Shown here: one piece after another, positions 12,201-24,209 of the stretch
Numbering within the stretch: position 1 is the first letter of the stretch
How the letters are laid out: the number at the start of each line of letters is the position of its first letter
NCBI GenBank assembly: GCA_009760855.2
Contig: WPIO01000003.1
Location: forward strand, 10,196,501 to 10,260,500
Direction: 5' to 3'
From: Cristatella mucedo
Taxonomy: Eukaryota > Bryozoa > Phylactolaemata > Cristatellidae
Length of the DNA: 64,000 bases
Notes under the pieces: generated by a model
What the model was told of the DNA's origin: nothing
Database searches by the model: none
Seen by the model: the letters and a program-made list of their open reading frames with translations, nothing else
Position numbers and translations under genes: made by a program

Positions 12201-13199
12201 AGAACAGTGTAACAGTAAAACCTGCGATCGATTAACAGCATGCTAGCAACACACCATGAGGCAGTTATAAGCATAAAGCACAATAAGCTGACAGCCATCA
12301 CAACATGCTGGCAATCATGGTGTATTATCAGTTTACTGCTTAGATTTACAGAGACGGTGGGCAGAGGCTCAAAACCCTTAAACACCAAGTTTGAACTAGT
12401 TGAAAAATTGCTAACTATCCACACCGTTAGTAGGAACCCTAGCATCATGGGGAGGGACGGCTGCTGCACGTGTACAACATCATATCGATATGTTGCTGCC
12501 ACCATGTCATACTATTCAAATTTATCGACAGCGGCCAACGTGCTAGCAGTTGCAGAGACAATAATCAGTCAGAATCTGCAACAACCGGATCTGAGAGAGT
12601 CCCCTCCCACCCAGTACCAGTCCAACGCAACGTTGCTGGCAGATGAATCCTGCCCAAGTGGCAGAAACCAGCAACATGACAGCCATCAACCCTGTGGGGG
12701 CCCACTGGTAAGGCAGCAATAAGGGCTCTTGCATGGCCACCACAATGGCTGGCACAGCTGGCAGCCACAGGTAGGGTGGCCGAGCTGTCAGTGCTCATTC
12801 CCCCGGGCATGCAAGCATATGCATAATTAAATTGACTTCGTTTCCGATTAATTAACATAAAATATGGTGAGACCAGTGCACTCAATAAGGAAATCCGTGT
12901 AGTGCCACACTGGAAATCACTGCAAGGTCAAAGTGACAAGTACAAGCACCCCAGACTGAGAAACCTTGGCACTGAACTTATCGAGAGCACAGCATGGTGA
13001 CATAAATATGAAGCAGTCTAAATTAGAACAAGGTGAAGACATAAAATTTGCATAAACTTTGAAGTACTAAGATGCTATCGAGCAGAATCAAGGACGTGCT
13101 CCTTGTGGGTTAGTTAAGCAACAAGCTAGCTGAACGTCTTTACTATACATTCACAAGAAACAGGTGTGGAGTTGGAAGCACACAAGAATGCAAAACTGT

Positions 13200-13400
13200 C
13201 GATAATGTAATGCATCTCTGTCTCTAACTCCGCTAAGTAACAGAGACTGTGTGGGTGCTACGCAGGAGAGTTTTGTATCGCACACTTAAAGCCTAAGCAG
13301 ATTTACTTCGGTATACATTCGGGAGCCAACAGACGTCATCACACCCAACAAATAGAAAGTGAGAAGCCTAGCTGAGTCAGGAGAGCAGTTGATGTAGTGA
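13200..13400 (-). mobile_element. LINE 3' end fragment
   Basis: Minus-strand fragment matching the 3' end of the second LINE subfamily: plus strand TCTCTAACTCC near 13220, then GGGTGCTACGCAGGAGAG, as at 4.7, 6.1 and 27.5 kb. Confidence 0.55.
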
Positions 13401-13494
13401 GTTTATGATACAGTTGACTCAGAAGATTCTCCACTGCTTTTGAATTTGGCAGCGAGTAGCAGTGTCTTGCTCGGACCCCAAAACCACACATTTG

Positions 13495-14059
13495 ATGCAT
13501 GGCAACAAAGTAAAAAATCTCTAGCCGGAAGTAGACTTTAGACAGCTCATGCCTTAGCTTCGTTTGGGTGTATGGCTCGAAGAAGACTGGTGGAGTTTAA
13601 TAGATGGATAATGCTTCCACGAATTCTCAAGTCGTTAGAACATCGAAAGAGGTTCCCCGAGTTTATCTCACTCCTTCAGCAGTCTTTCCTTCGATCATCC
13701 CTAACAGACAGTTTATACTTCTGACCATCAACAAAAGTAATCAGATCTACACATGTCAAGCTGATTGCATGATGTAACTTTAGCCCAAAGCAGCAGTCTA
13801 TTTAATATGTGTTGCACGTGTCTCACGTTTCTATTGAAACTGCTTTACTTCGTGGGTTTATTAACACCCTCAGCTATAATGAAGACAAAAACACTGCTGC
13901 CACGGTCCTCCTCAAACTGTCAGCAGCATTCAATAGAATCAATCGCTGGATAGTTCCGAAGAGATAAGAGTACATTCGGCCTGACAGATGAAGCTCTGGC
14001 ACGGTTTGAATCACACCTGTACGACTAAGTCTAACCCTGCAGTGCAAAGGTCATGTCTC
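13495..14059 (+). repeat. 565-bp direct repeat, copy 1
   Basis: Same length and nearly the same sequence (about five substitutions) as 16303-16867. It begins ATGCATGGCAACAAAG and ends in CATGTCTC. The last 180 bases are LINE RT sequence that stops abruptly at the repeat edge; in copy 2 the LINE continues, so copy 2 looks like the source. Confidence 0.88.
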
Positions 14060-15364
14060 TATGCACTACTGCATTGAAAGAAATAAAATGTAAAAACGGC
14101 AGAGGCCGACAGCCGAATCTACAGTTAGGTGGGCAGTGAGGACCATAAGCATGCTAGAGGTTATCAATACAGTTTGCTCTGCCTTCTGACGTACACAAAA
14201 GCAAGCATCTGGTCGGCCTCAAGAGCTGGCTCCAGGCAAATGCCGATAGTCATCAAAGATCTAGCTCTCACCAATCCCAACAGACCAGGCCAAAGATTGC
14301 CTCAAAGAAGCTAATCAACTTGTCTTTAGCACAAGCGCAATTGAATGCAATGCAAGTAAGAACGTGTTTTAGATGATACCAATAAGGTCATCAATTGTTT
14401 GCATTAGTCCACAGCCAAGGCAAATTGGGGCAAGTGAGACAGAGGGTCGGTTTGCCAGCCCTAGTAGGGCCCCATAGTGTAATGCCTGCTGTCACTTGCT
14501 CTATTCTATCCAACAGCTGAGCTCACGTGGCAGCTCAACATAACAATTCTGCTAATTTGCTCATTACACAATCCCAGTAACAATAAACATGACAAGCCAG
14601 TATTATGGTATTAGTCAAGAAAATCAGCAATAGCCTTAGGTTAATAGCCTCCAACCGAAGCTTAACTTGGAACTTATATGGCACCATTTCGCTTTTGTGA
14701 AGTCACCAGACACCTGCTCAGCTTGTAAATACTATGCCCCACCTCCAGCAACTCATCTTTCAGGCCCTGCCGGTGGACACTTAACCAAATATAATGTAAA
14801 AAATAGAAGATATTACTCTTTATGGTAAAAGCTCCAGATATATGCATCGAGAAAAAACTTGAATGTTCGTTCTAATAAAACCGGCTCACCGTAGGTTTAT
14901 AAACATTTTCAAAGAATGTCTCTGATAGCATTAACAAGGTTAAGAACACTGGGGCTTGCCTTTTCGTAACTTAAGTTTCGGCCAAGACGGTGGGAAAAAA
15001 GCCAAGTTACACTGCCGTGAATTAGTGCTTAACAAAACAGCTGAAGGTTCAAAGTTTAAAAGTTGTAGATGTATGCCTTTACACCTTCACTTGCTGAATC
15101 CAACTAACCAAGCCCTCCTAAAATCATAAATTGTCTTGTGGTTACTAAGATGATGTGACTACAATCGTTCAGACAAGGACTAACGAGTTCCCATCTAAAA
15201 ACCCTATTCAAGCCCTTTCCCAGTGCCCATTGGTGCTTAACATTAACCCACTCATCTTGGATTATTATTCTTCACATGACCAATGCCTGTTCTCATGTCA
15301 CTCAAAATGTTTAGTTATTCAAACCGTGCTAAAAAAAACTGAATCATGCTGAAAGGTTTGGGCT

Positions 15365-15985
15365 GCTGAAGAACCTTATTTTATACTCTGCATCTAGCTT
15401 ATCTGTCGAGAGCATCGCAGATGCCGCTCGACCACTTCTCACCGACCTGCACTGACTCCCAGTCAAGCACATCGACTTTAGGTTATGTGACTCATTTGTT
15501 AGGCCCTTTCATTCTCTGGCCCCCACCTACCTATCAGAACTACTGCCCCATCAGGCCATGCATAGTATCACCCACTTTTCTGACTCAAATCGTTGAGCTA
15601 TACCTCACACGAACCTCAAATCCTTTGGAGACCTGGCCTTTAGTTCGCATGCTCCTAAAGCCTAGAGCTACTCCCGAATGACGTCACACCACCTGACTTG
15701 ACAACATTTAAAAAGAAGCTTAAAATGCACCGTTTATCTAGGCATTTAGTGGGTCCTTGTGATTCGTGCTTTGTGTGACTATGCATTCTGACACTGTACG
15801 TGCAGCTACTAACAATATTTTACATGTTGACACTGTGCATGTCACCTCTAACCCTTTCATGCTTGATAACACTGCAAATGTTACCACTAATCATTTGGTC
15901 ATTGTTTCTTAGCATCTGTGAAGTGCCCAGAAAGAGATTCAGTTCTCTCAGGGTGCTATACAAATGTAATATTATTATTTATTCT
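15365..15985 (+). mobile_element. LINE C-terminal and 3' tail fragment
   Basis: Plus-strand LINE: post-RT block near 15420-15560 (decayed HWLPVK-type motif), a legible RTSNPLETWPL-type segment and the tail GTGAAGTGCCCAGAAAGAG, then CTCAGGGTGCTATACAAATG and an ATT run. Multiple frameshifts. Confidence 0.6.
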
Positions 15986-16302
15986 TTGTCATGGAATCTT
16001 GAATTATCATTACAAATCGTTTAGTGAGAAGAAAATAATGGTTCACTGGGGAATGTGGTCAGATTTATAGCCCAAATTCTTTCAGGGCAGTTAATCTTCT
16101 AACGGGTTGTCTGAACTTGATATTAACCGAGCCAAAAAATCATAGCAGTGGGCTACTAGTAAAGTATGCTGCTCGGCTTAAGAGGACTGCAGGCCCCTTA
16201 ATATGCCTCTGGCAGAACCCGGTCTGTCCATTTACAAAATGGCTTTTTTATTGGACAGATGCACGCAATTGCAATCAATGCCAGCAACTGTACTGGGATC
16301 GA

Positions 16303-16867
16303 ATGCATGGCAACAAAGTAAAAAATCTCTAGCCGGAAGTAGACTTTAGACAGCTCATGCCTTAGCTTCGTTTGGGTGTATGGCTCGAAGAAGACTGGTG
16401 GAGTTTAATAGATGGATAATGCTTCCACGAATTCTCAAGTCGTTAGAACATCGAAAGAGGTTCCCCGAGTTTATCTCACTCCTTCAGCAGTCTTTCCTTC
16501 GATCATCCCTAACAGACAGTTTATACTTCTGACCATCAACAAAAGTAATCAGATCTACACATGTCAAGCTGATTGCATGATGTAACTTTAGCCCAAAGCA
16601 GCAATCTATTTAATATGTGTTGCACGTGTCTCACGTTTCTATTGAAACTGCTCTACTTCGTGGGTTTATTAACACCCTCAGCTATAATGAAGACAAAAAC
16701 ACCGCTGCCACGGTCCTCCTCAAACTGTCAGCAGCATTCAATAGAATCAATCGCTGGATCGTTCCGAAGAGATAAAAGTACATTCGGCCTGACAGATGAA
16801 GCTCTGGCACGGTTTGAATCACACCTGTACGACTAAGTCTAACCCTGCAGTGCAAAGGTCATGTCTC
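16303..16867 (+). repeat. 565-bp direct repeat, copy 2
   Basis: Second member of the pair, 2808 bp downstream of copy 1. Its right end runs without a break into further LINE RT sequence, so this is probably the ancestral copy. Confidence 0.88.
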
Positions 16868-17115
16868 ACCTCACAGGTCGGTCACTTGCTCAGTTCTTCA
16901 AGAATCTTTTCTTACTATCTCAGTGTCCCACCCTTGCTCCTTTGTTGCTCTATGTCAATGCCTCGCCTCTCCAGAAAGTAGTCTGAGACCTTGGAGGGGG
17001 CTTTCACTTATACATAGACAAGACCCAGTTGGTCTTGAAGACATTCGGCACTGGATGTCGGCTGAGAACTACCATCAACCCTACGCTGTTGGCCCTAGAT
17101 ATCCAGCTAACTGAC
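16690..17115 (+). mobile_element. LINE reverse-transcriptase fragment
   Basis: The plus strand encodes a decayed RT core: VLLKLSAAFNRIN (usually LLDLSAAFDTID), then FGLTDEALARFESHL, then a YADDTQL-like LYIDKTQL near 17010. Typical of CR1/L2 LINEs. Stops and frame changes show it is dead. Confidence 0.7.
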
Positions 17116-17611
17116 CCCCAATTTCTCAAAAAAAAGATGTGCACGGCACAAAAGACTGCAAAATGTGAGAACTTCCACTACTCTATGAAAAGCTACCTTT
17201 TCCTGGCTGGCCAGCTGTATGCACGGCCAGCAAGGGATGGTACAAGCCAGCTGAGAGAGAGTTATGAAGAAAATAAGACTTCAAATAGATGCTTGTCCAT
17301 TAATCAGCAAATGTGTGTAACCTTACAAAACCAAAATGCTAGTTCTCATCGATAAGTAAAGGAATGGGTCACCGAGCAGGAGAGGTACCTTTAATTTGCA
17401 AACTCAGCACAAACCGATGTGCTCACACTTTCATATGCTAAATGCCCTCTTGGTACATGGACATCGGTACTTTCAGCTCAAGTTGAATGGCTCATTGCAA
17501 ACTAGGCTAAAATGAGCATACACCTGTGAGATGCCCAGAACTGATGAGTAAACCGACAAATGAACTATCTAAACAACTAAAATGGAAATGAGCACTAGTA
17601 CATAGCCCCAG

Positions 17612-17690
17612 GGCATGTGTGAAGCGCCTGAATAGAGATTAAGTTGTCTTGAGGCGCTATATAAATGAATTATATTTTTTTATATATTTT
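17612..17690 (+). repeat. SINE-B 3' tail
   Basis: Tail of SINE-B: GTGAAGCGCCTGAATAGAG, then GGCGCTATATAAATG and a T/A-rich end. The tRNA-like head is missing or unrecognisable. Confidence 0.55.
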
Positions 17691-18314
17691 TAGGTTCCTT
17701 CCAAATTCTTGTTCAACAACTACAAATGCACGAATTGATCCACCGAAGCCGGAAATCCAGGTGCAGCAGCAGGATCCACTAAACCATGACTTCAGCAGTC
17801 AAAGTGGAATAGCTAAGGCTCGTAGTTAGTACACTGTGTGTATTAAAACTGGAAAACCATGCGGTTGCTATGGATTTTAAGTATTCAAACATGGAGTTTC
17901 TAACGACTAATAAGCCCGTAATTTTTTTTGGCATTTCACTCCATAAACCCATTCTATCTCTAATGTCTGCAGAGAGGGGAGGGTTTCCCTACCCACGGAC
18001 AGAGGGCCGGCGTCTTCCTGCAAGTTTTGGTACTTAGCTTTCAAGATGCCTAAAAGGTCACCATTTGACAGCACCACCAAAAGATTACTGCAGGCCTTGA
18101 ATAAAATGGGCCTGAGTAACGAAGAAGTGGCACGAATTCTTAAAATCAGCTATACAGTAGTGAGCTACAATTTTAATAAGTTTAAAATGCATGGCAGTGT
18201 GGCTAGTAGACCACGCTCAGGTCGGCCAGGGAAGACGACCCCGCAGGATGACTTTACTCGAAGGTGGCTTTTCAGCGACGGAAGGCATCATTTCGGAAGC
18301 TGTTTATTTTTATT

Positions 18315-18450
18315 GATTTACTAGCTGGTTTAAAAGCCTCTTTTGTACATCAGCAGAAGAGCCTTTAGGTTTCACCACCACTTGCGGTAGCAACAAAGGA
18401 TCACCCACCGCAAGATTCAAACCCGCGACCTCGGGATCGAGATTGTGGAG
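18315..18450 (-). repeat. SINE-A copy inside Tc1
   Basis: Minus-strand SINE-A, first of two head-to-tail copies. On the plus strand it has CTAGCTGGTTTAAAAGCCTC and a B box as AGATTCAAACC. Its outer 5' part is missing where it meets the next copy. Confidence 0.75.
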
Positions 18451-18656
18451 AAAAAAAATCCTAGCTGATTAAACAGCCTCTTTTGTATAGCGACAGAAGA
18501 GCCTTTATGGCTATCACCACCGCTTGCAGTGGCGATAAAGAATCGCCCACCACAGGAATCGAACCCACGACCTCGGGACCGAGGTCGTGAAAGCAACCGC
18601 CTTACCTAGTGTGCCATCACGGCTCCACCTTACCGAGTGGGCCATCACGGCCCACG
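18451..18656 (-). repeat. SINE-A copy with duplicated head
   Basis: Minus-strand SINE-A with an intact B box (plus strand GGAATCGAACCC), the CACGACCTCGG hairpin and an oligo(T) 3' end (plus strand AAAAAAAA at 18451-18458). The tRNA-like 5' head is present twice in tandem: 18600-18627 and 18628-18655. Confidence 0.8.
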
Positions 18657-19589
18657 AGTCTCAGTTGCTAGCGACCATTACCAGTGGTCATAAGCATAGA
18701 GACAGTGCACCAGAGGTTTTCAAAGCATGCCACATTGAGAAGAATCGCCAAACTCAACCCTTTGCTTACCGAGTAACACAGAAGAGATCGTCTTAGATGG
18801 GCCCAGGACCACACACGACAGATGACTGGAGTCGAGTCGTATGGACCGGCAAGTACAATTCATGTTTTCGCTCACAGAAAACAAAGAACATCCATAAGTC
18901 GTTCAAAAGATTAGGTGTACCACCCTGACTGGCATCAGCCAACAATGAAATTGTATGGTGAAGCATCATGGCTTAGGATTGTTTCTGCTCCTTCGGTGTC
19001 TCTGTTCCTTCGGTGAATTCTGCACAGTATTAATGAGCTTATGGACTAGCATTGAACTTCAATCTCGTAAAAAAATTCTGGGATGCCTAGTGCTTGAGCT
19101 CTTCTTGGGGAACGAGTATATTCGGCTACAGGACAATGACCCGAAGTACAAAGCACATAGCAAAGCTTCAAAAAGGTTTTTTGCTGAGGCAGTTGTCAAG
19201 AGTCATGAGTCGGCAGACTGGGACGTCCTAACCTAAACCCCACTGGGCATCTGTGGGATATGTTGGAGCGCTGCCTGAGGTCAGATTTTGTGCCTGTGTG
19301 CTGATTAGTCGGCTGCAGTATTATTGGAGTAAAAATTCCTCAGAGACTTAAAGGTTGATAGACTCTATGCCACGCATATAAGAGCCGTTATTAAAAACCG
19401 ACTAGAACCGACCTCTGATTAAATTATTTGCACTATAAATATTATTTTAACTTATGCATGATGCTACGCATGCATTCAGTATATAGTTAGCAGTAATTCG
19501 TAATGTATTTATTTTTGTGTATGGTAAGTGAAAAGCCATCAGCCGGCACAAGGTGGGCGTCACCATTCCGGACAGAACAAGACTTTTGA

Positions 19590-19590
19590 G

Positions 19591-19660
<70 letters not shown>
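19590..19660 (+). repeat. (GT)n microsatellite
   Basis: About 34 uninterrupted GT units, followed by a GTGAGTGGGTGGGTCTGC motif that occurs in two similar versions. In the PATJ transcript, which is made from the other strand, this reads CA repeats. Confidence 0.95.
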
Positions 19661-20156
19661 ACGAGTGGGTGGGTCTGCTCGTTCGTGAGTGTGAGTGGGT
19701 GGGTCTGCATGTACTCGAGTCTGTGTGTACAGCATATGCTTGCCTCAGCTATAACTCATTTGCAAATTCACCGACTCTCAGATGACGTAGGGGATAGCTA
19801 CCTGTCGAAAAAGAGTGATTCTTAAAAAAACAAGATTAATGTGGCAGACAAACTACAGAGATAATAAGTTCATTTAAAATCCTTGATGCACTGCACTGCA
19901 CCCACGTTGTACTGAAACACTCATTTGCAAACAAATTACTGCATATTCGTTTGCAAATTATTACTGTAGCCTTGCTCAATGTGAGACGTAACGCTCCACC
20001 AAAGACACAATTATCACAATCTGCCCAGCGACTACTGGCTCGCCTAACACTGTACCAGTGCTTTCTCACAGTCCACTCTGAAGATCTGCATTGAAATTAA
20101 TTTCTTAAAAAACTTTGCATAAATCTACACATTCATTTCCTTATCACGTTAGCGAT

Positions 20157-20222
20157 GTGTGCCTTTATATTTGACAAGGTGTGCCCTTATATTTGACAAG
20201 GTGTGCCCTTATGTTTGATATA
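20157..20222 (+). repeat. 22-bp tandem repeat, three copies
   Basis: Unit GTGTGCCCTTATATTTGACA plus AG, with one substitution in the first copy and decay at the end of the third. Confidence 0.85.
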
Positions 20223-20539
20223 TTTACACGGCAACATCTGACAATTAGAAATGCAGTCTTGCTTTGCTGACTTCACAATTACAACAAGCTCACACCCATT
20301 CTAAAGTTGACTACCCTTTCCTAACTAATGCACTCTAGAATCATCAGGATTCATTGCCAAGTGACAAATCGGTACAAATATAAATCATTTTTTAAGTATT
20401 GCTGCTATTCCGGGCCGATTGTCACCAGGTAGCCCGGTCACTGGGTACGATGCTAAGCACCAAGCTTCTGCTGATCAGCAGCCACAATACCAGCCTACAT
20501 GCAAAACAGTTTACTCAATCTGGGTCTCACCCTGGGAAT

Positions 20540-20665
20540 AAAATGCCCACACTTTACCAGCCAGGTCGTGGGTCTGAGCCCAGCAGCATAAAATGCTGTA
20601 TTTCCCACTGCAAGTGCGATGTTAGCTGCAGTGGCTCTTTTCCCGCGATATAAATGAGGTATGTT
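20540..20665 (+). repeat. Possible old SINE-A copy
   Basis: Plus strand shows CCAGGTCGTGGGTCTGAGCCC (a decayed B box), then CCACTGCAAGTGCGATGTTAGC and GTTAAATCAG, in the order expected for SINE-A. Strongly diverged. Confidence 0.35.
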
Positions 20666-21405
20666 AAATCAGTCAACGTTTACTTTTTATCTGAAGCTGC
20701 ACCAGTTTGCAGAGCCAAGGATCTTCAGCCACCACACCACGTGCCCTCGTGGCCGGCTGAGGCCAGCAAAGCCTCCCTTCCCACGAGCAAAGCCTAACAA
20801 GGCAGCAATGAGGCTCACTGCAAGGAATGCACAGAAGTAAGAACGGCAGGACAACAAGCAGGAAGATAAAAACCAGAGGAATCGTTGCACACACGAGTCC
20901 ACTCACTGCAGCAAAGAGTCCGACAAGACAAGCAACCACAGAACCACTGAGCCAGTTATATATAATACCTAGCGAGCCGAACCCAACAATCGCCAGCTAA
21001 ACAAGGTCGGCCACGGCTCACGAATAGTACAGCATTCCATGCGTTCCAACGCCTGTAGAGCTCGGGTTACTAACAACTTATATCTGCTGCTTCACTCATA
21101 CAGCATCTACTAAAGCATCTGCCAAATCATGATGCATCTGCTAAAAACACCAGGCATATAGTTACACAGATGACTGCATGCCATTGACTTGCACGTGAGC
21201 ATCTATGTACAGTACATTTGATCTGCGAATGTCCGGTCAGAAGTAGCATCGATGCCAGCATGGGATAGCATTGCTTGAATTGCGCAACCCACGTGGTACC
21301 ACGCAACTTTGCAAGCAGGCAGGCAGTAAGTAAGGCACAGGTCGAGGACAGTGATGGCATCGAGAGGCCTGGCCAGCAAGCCATGCTGAGGGATTGCGTA
21401 CTCAC

Positions 21406-21815
21406 TGCGCTGCCACGCCCGACGGCTGAATGTCCTGCACGTAGATGCCAGGCTCATTGCGGTTCTCCACTTTGAGGCCTACGACGCTGAAACCGAGGCC
21501 AACGTTTTCGGCCTTGTAGAGCTGCACTACTTCGAGCTGGCGACCGTTGGCCAGCATGCCGATTGCAAGTCGAAAAGCTTCGTCGTGCCTCGTAGAGGAA
21601 GAGCGTGAATGCTGGGCCTGTTCGGCAGTGCCCGTGTCACCACTTCCACCACTGGCCATCGAGTGTGTCTTGCTATGGCGGCCACCGACGCCAGGAGCCG
21701 CAATAGTGCTAGCACGGCGAGCCGCGGCTGCCATGTTGAGCTTCCGCTCGATGGAGTCGCTGAACACCAGCTGTCCCGATAGAGGCAGGATATCGAAATG
21801 TTCGGCCTTAAGGCT
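21406..21815 (-). CDS. PATJ: PATJ/MPDZ-like scaffold, exon for linker and first half of PDZ1
   Basis: Seen: a linker with ILPLSGQLVFSDS, a motif found at the same place after L27 in PATJ homologues, then a Ser/Ala-rich stretch. PDZ1 follows: RQLEVVQLYKAENV, GLGFSVVGL (GLGF loop) and GIYVQDIQPSGVAAQ. The exon ends with the first two bases of a Gln codon at CA|GTGAGTAC (21406/21405), completed by the exon at 9209. The acceptor is uncertain: AACCAG before 21815 or TTACCAG before 21830. Both keep phase 0 with the L27 exon and both have a weak pyrimidine tract. With the exon at 8876-9209 the sum is 744 or 759 nt, a multiple of three. The 5' neighbour on the transcript is a CT/CCCT tract (GA in RNA) at 22.2-22.35 kb. 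Confidence 0.88.
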
Positions 21816-22196
21816 CTGGTTTCGAGCAGCCTGGTAATGCCAACCATACGGTAGCAGCCATACAACGTATGTCAAGTGAGCATGCATGCGACATTCGTAT
21901 AGACGGTACAAAGTTTTCTTCAGGCACACAGTAGGCAAGTCGCAAGGATGGGGAGGTCAGGGGAAAGGGAACCAAAAACTAGCAAAGCGACCAAGGCCTA
22001 CACCAAGGACTACACCAAGGCCAACAGATGAAAAGATATGCAGAGGTGCCCTCAAAAGGTGCCTCGTTATGGGTGTAGCAATGCTATCACGTGGTTCCGC
22101 CCCAGCTCTGCACTGCAAGCCCAATGGGGCGAAATACGCGACTGCATTTGCTGCACTTTTGGCACTTACTGCCAGTCTACCGGCCTCTGCGGAGTC

Positions 22197-22272
22197 TACC
22201 CTCCCTCCCTCCCTCCCTCTCCCTCCCTCCCTCTCCCTCCCTCCCTCCCTCCCTCCCTCCCTCTCTCTCTCT

Positions 22273-22331
<59 letters not shown>

Positions 22332-22352
22332 CTCACTCTCTCTTTCTCTCTT
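22197..22352 (+). repeat. CCCT/CT compound microsatellite
   Basis: A run of CCCT and CCCTCTCC units passing into pure CT repeats, with one CTCCTCC interruption. In the PATJ transcript this is a GA-rich purine tract about 0.4 kb upstream of the PDZ1 exon. Confidence 0.95.
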
Positions 22353-23245
22353 AACGCCTCGTGTTCCGGAGCAGCATATCCGACAGCTACGACCACCAGT
22401 ATGTACATTCGGATCTATGTCGCCTGCGTATAATACAGCAGGCATCTCACCCACAACATAAATGTGGGGGCTTCGCCATTCATTCGTCATTCTCTTTGCC
22501 ACGGCGAGCCTCCCACATCATCACCAGCATATCAGCTGCAGCCACAGCCCTTCCACTTTTACATTGCCATCGAAAGTGACATTGGAGTGCCAAGTGGTCC
22601 TCTGCCGAATCGGCTTTGGACTGCCGAAGGCTAGGCTTACTCTAAGCGTTGCAAGGCATTCGTAGCCCTTCGGTCGATGCTGCGCCAGCAGGGATGTCCT
22701 GCCCAGCTTCAGCAGTGCTCTTTTGGCAGCCCTTCGACAAGTGAGACCTTCCCCCATACGAAACCACCGTCGGCTGCTTTGCCCCTGCTATTTCTTTTGA
22801 AGCAAATCGACTGCCTCTCACCTACACTCACCAGTGCACCACAACCGAGCCTCTGGGGAGGGAAGCCAAGGACACTCGGGAGTGTTTTCATGATAGTCCT
22901 TAAAACAGAAACTTACCTGGGCCGATGGACCCGGTCACATAGCTCCAAATGACTGAACTAGCAGCCAGAGCGCAAAATCTAGACATCAAGATACCAATGA
23001 CAGCCTGCGTACAAGTAGCACCCAGAAATGATATCAAGGTCTTTAGTGCATGCCAGGTAAACAGCTGTTCGTGTCAAACTATGCACTACCTAGTTTTATC
23101 TTAAGTAGGAATAGCAGCTGTCTGCATCATCCAAAAGAATTAGGAGCCCACAAACCAAGCGACCAATTACAGTGCACGGTTGGCTAGGCTGCACTTCACA
23201 ATAGCGAGATTAAACCAATTCAAAACAGCTATATTTAACCAAAGG

Positions 23246-23395
23246 TCAGCTGATTCAGTAGCCTCACTAACATTGTGGCAGAAGACCCTTAGTAGCTATC
23301 ACTCTCTTGCTTTCAGTGGCCAATGAGGAATTGCAGGACTCGAACCCATGATCTGTGTCGAGAAGTGCGAGCAACATACATCCAGGCTAAGACCC
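23246..23395 (-). repeat. SINE-A copy
   Basis: Minus-strand SINE-A; plus strand TCAGCTGATTCAGTAGCCTC at its 3' end and B box as GGACTCGAACCC near 23336. Diverged. Confidence 0.7.
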
Positions 23396-23424
23396 AGGGG
23401 CTAGACGACAGACGCCGTCCAAAA

Positions 23425-23850
23425 GGTTCAACCATGTGTCTCCTTAGCTGAAAGACATTCGATGGCTCCTGCTTGATTAACGATTAACAGATATAGAGCA
23501 AAATTATTTCCCTAACCCACAAGGCCCACCGAGGCTTGGCTCCCTCACACCTAGCTGAACTGCTGCACCATTTTTCAGCGTGACCTCAGGTCCTCTCTGA
23601 GCAATAAATTAGCTGTTCCCTCCTTTCACTTTAAAGACCGTTGGTGACAGAATCTCATGCTGTGCCGGTCCTAGACGGCAAAACTTACTTCCACAATTCC
23701 TGTGCAATGACATTTTCTCCCCGGCTAACATTTTCACGTCCTCTCCTCCAATCATGTGCTGCTTTGTTCCTGCTACTCGCTTCCTTGGCTGCCCTCCTGA
23801 CTCAGCTACAATTCTCACTTTCTTTTACATAGCATGAGATAGAGTATATT
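23425..23850 (+). mobile_element. LINE post-RT fragment
   Basis: Plus-strand LINE with KAHRGLAPSHLAELL-like sequence near 23520 and the downstream segment shared with the copies at 25.0-25.3 kb. Broken frames. Confidence 0.6.
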
Positions 23851-24209
23851 AGCTACCGATCGTGCACCAAAAGCCACTTCGGCTTTGAGTGGACTACAAG
23901 AACTCTGAGGCATAACACCCACTTTTGTCTTTGTAGCATTGTGGAGATATATGCGCACATCAAGTTGGTGCTGCCTCAGCAGCAGAGTCATTTGTCGGCT
24001 CTAGGCAATGAGTTATTAGCAATCACTACCGAACTTGCGAGGTATTTGTATTAATGTGAGTAGATGTGGTCAAAGTAGGTGCTGGTTGTTTAGGCAGAAA
24101 ACTGGCATCGAGGACAAAACAGAGTAGGAACCGACCAGGGGGGAGTGAGGACCAGCGGGAGTGAGGAACCAACTGGCAAAAGAGGCTCCAAATGCATCCT
24201 TCCTGCTAT

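Larger units (their letters stand above)
18046..19300 (+). pseudogene. Tc1-type transposase, broken
   Basis: Seen: the N-terminal helix-turn-helix region is well kept (MPKRSPFDSTTKRLLQALNK, then EEVARILKISYTVVSYNFNK and RPRSGRPGKTT, the GRPR-like linker). At about 18.3 kb two SINEs interrupt it. The catalytic part resumes near 18780 in several frames: a KRLGVP-like piece, a VMVWG/MAW-like piece near 18955 and QDNDPK...ASKRFFAE near 19120-19180, which surrounds one of the catalytic acidic residues. Known: Tc1/mariner transposases are about 340 residues with a DD34E triad. At least three frame breaks and the SINEs make it inactive. I could not find terminal inverted repeats. Confidence 0.8.
9210..21405 (-). 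other. Large PATJ intron inside PDZ1
   Basis: A 12.2-kb intron at the same position in PDZ1 as the 0.5-kb intron in PDZ2. The 9.2-13.2 kb part is rich in CTG/CAG triplets and has several medium open frames on both strands, none like a known protein and none needed to complete the domain. From 13.2 to 19.4 kb it holds LINE fragments, the 565-bp direct repeats and the Tc1 relic. A GT microsatellite lies at 19.6 kb and a short 22-bp repeat at 20.2 kb. I recognise nothing in 14.1-15.3 kb or 20.7-21.4 kb. Confidence 0.7.

Noticed and set aside
13495-16867. LTR retrotransposon with 565-bp LTRs
   Set aside because: The internal 2.2 kb has no gag or pol sequence, the repeat ends in LINE RT sequence, and no target-site duplication is visible.
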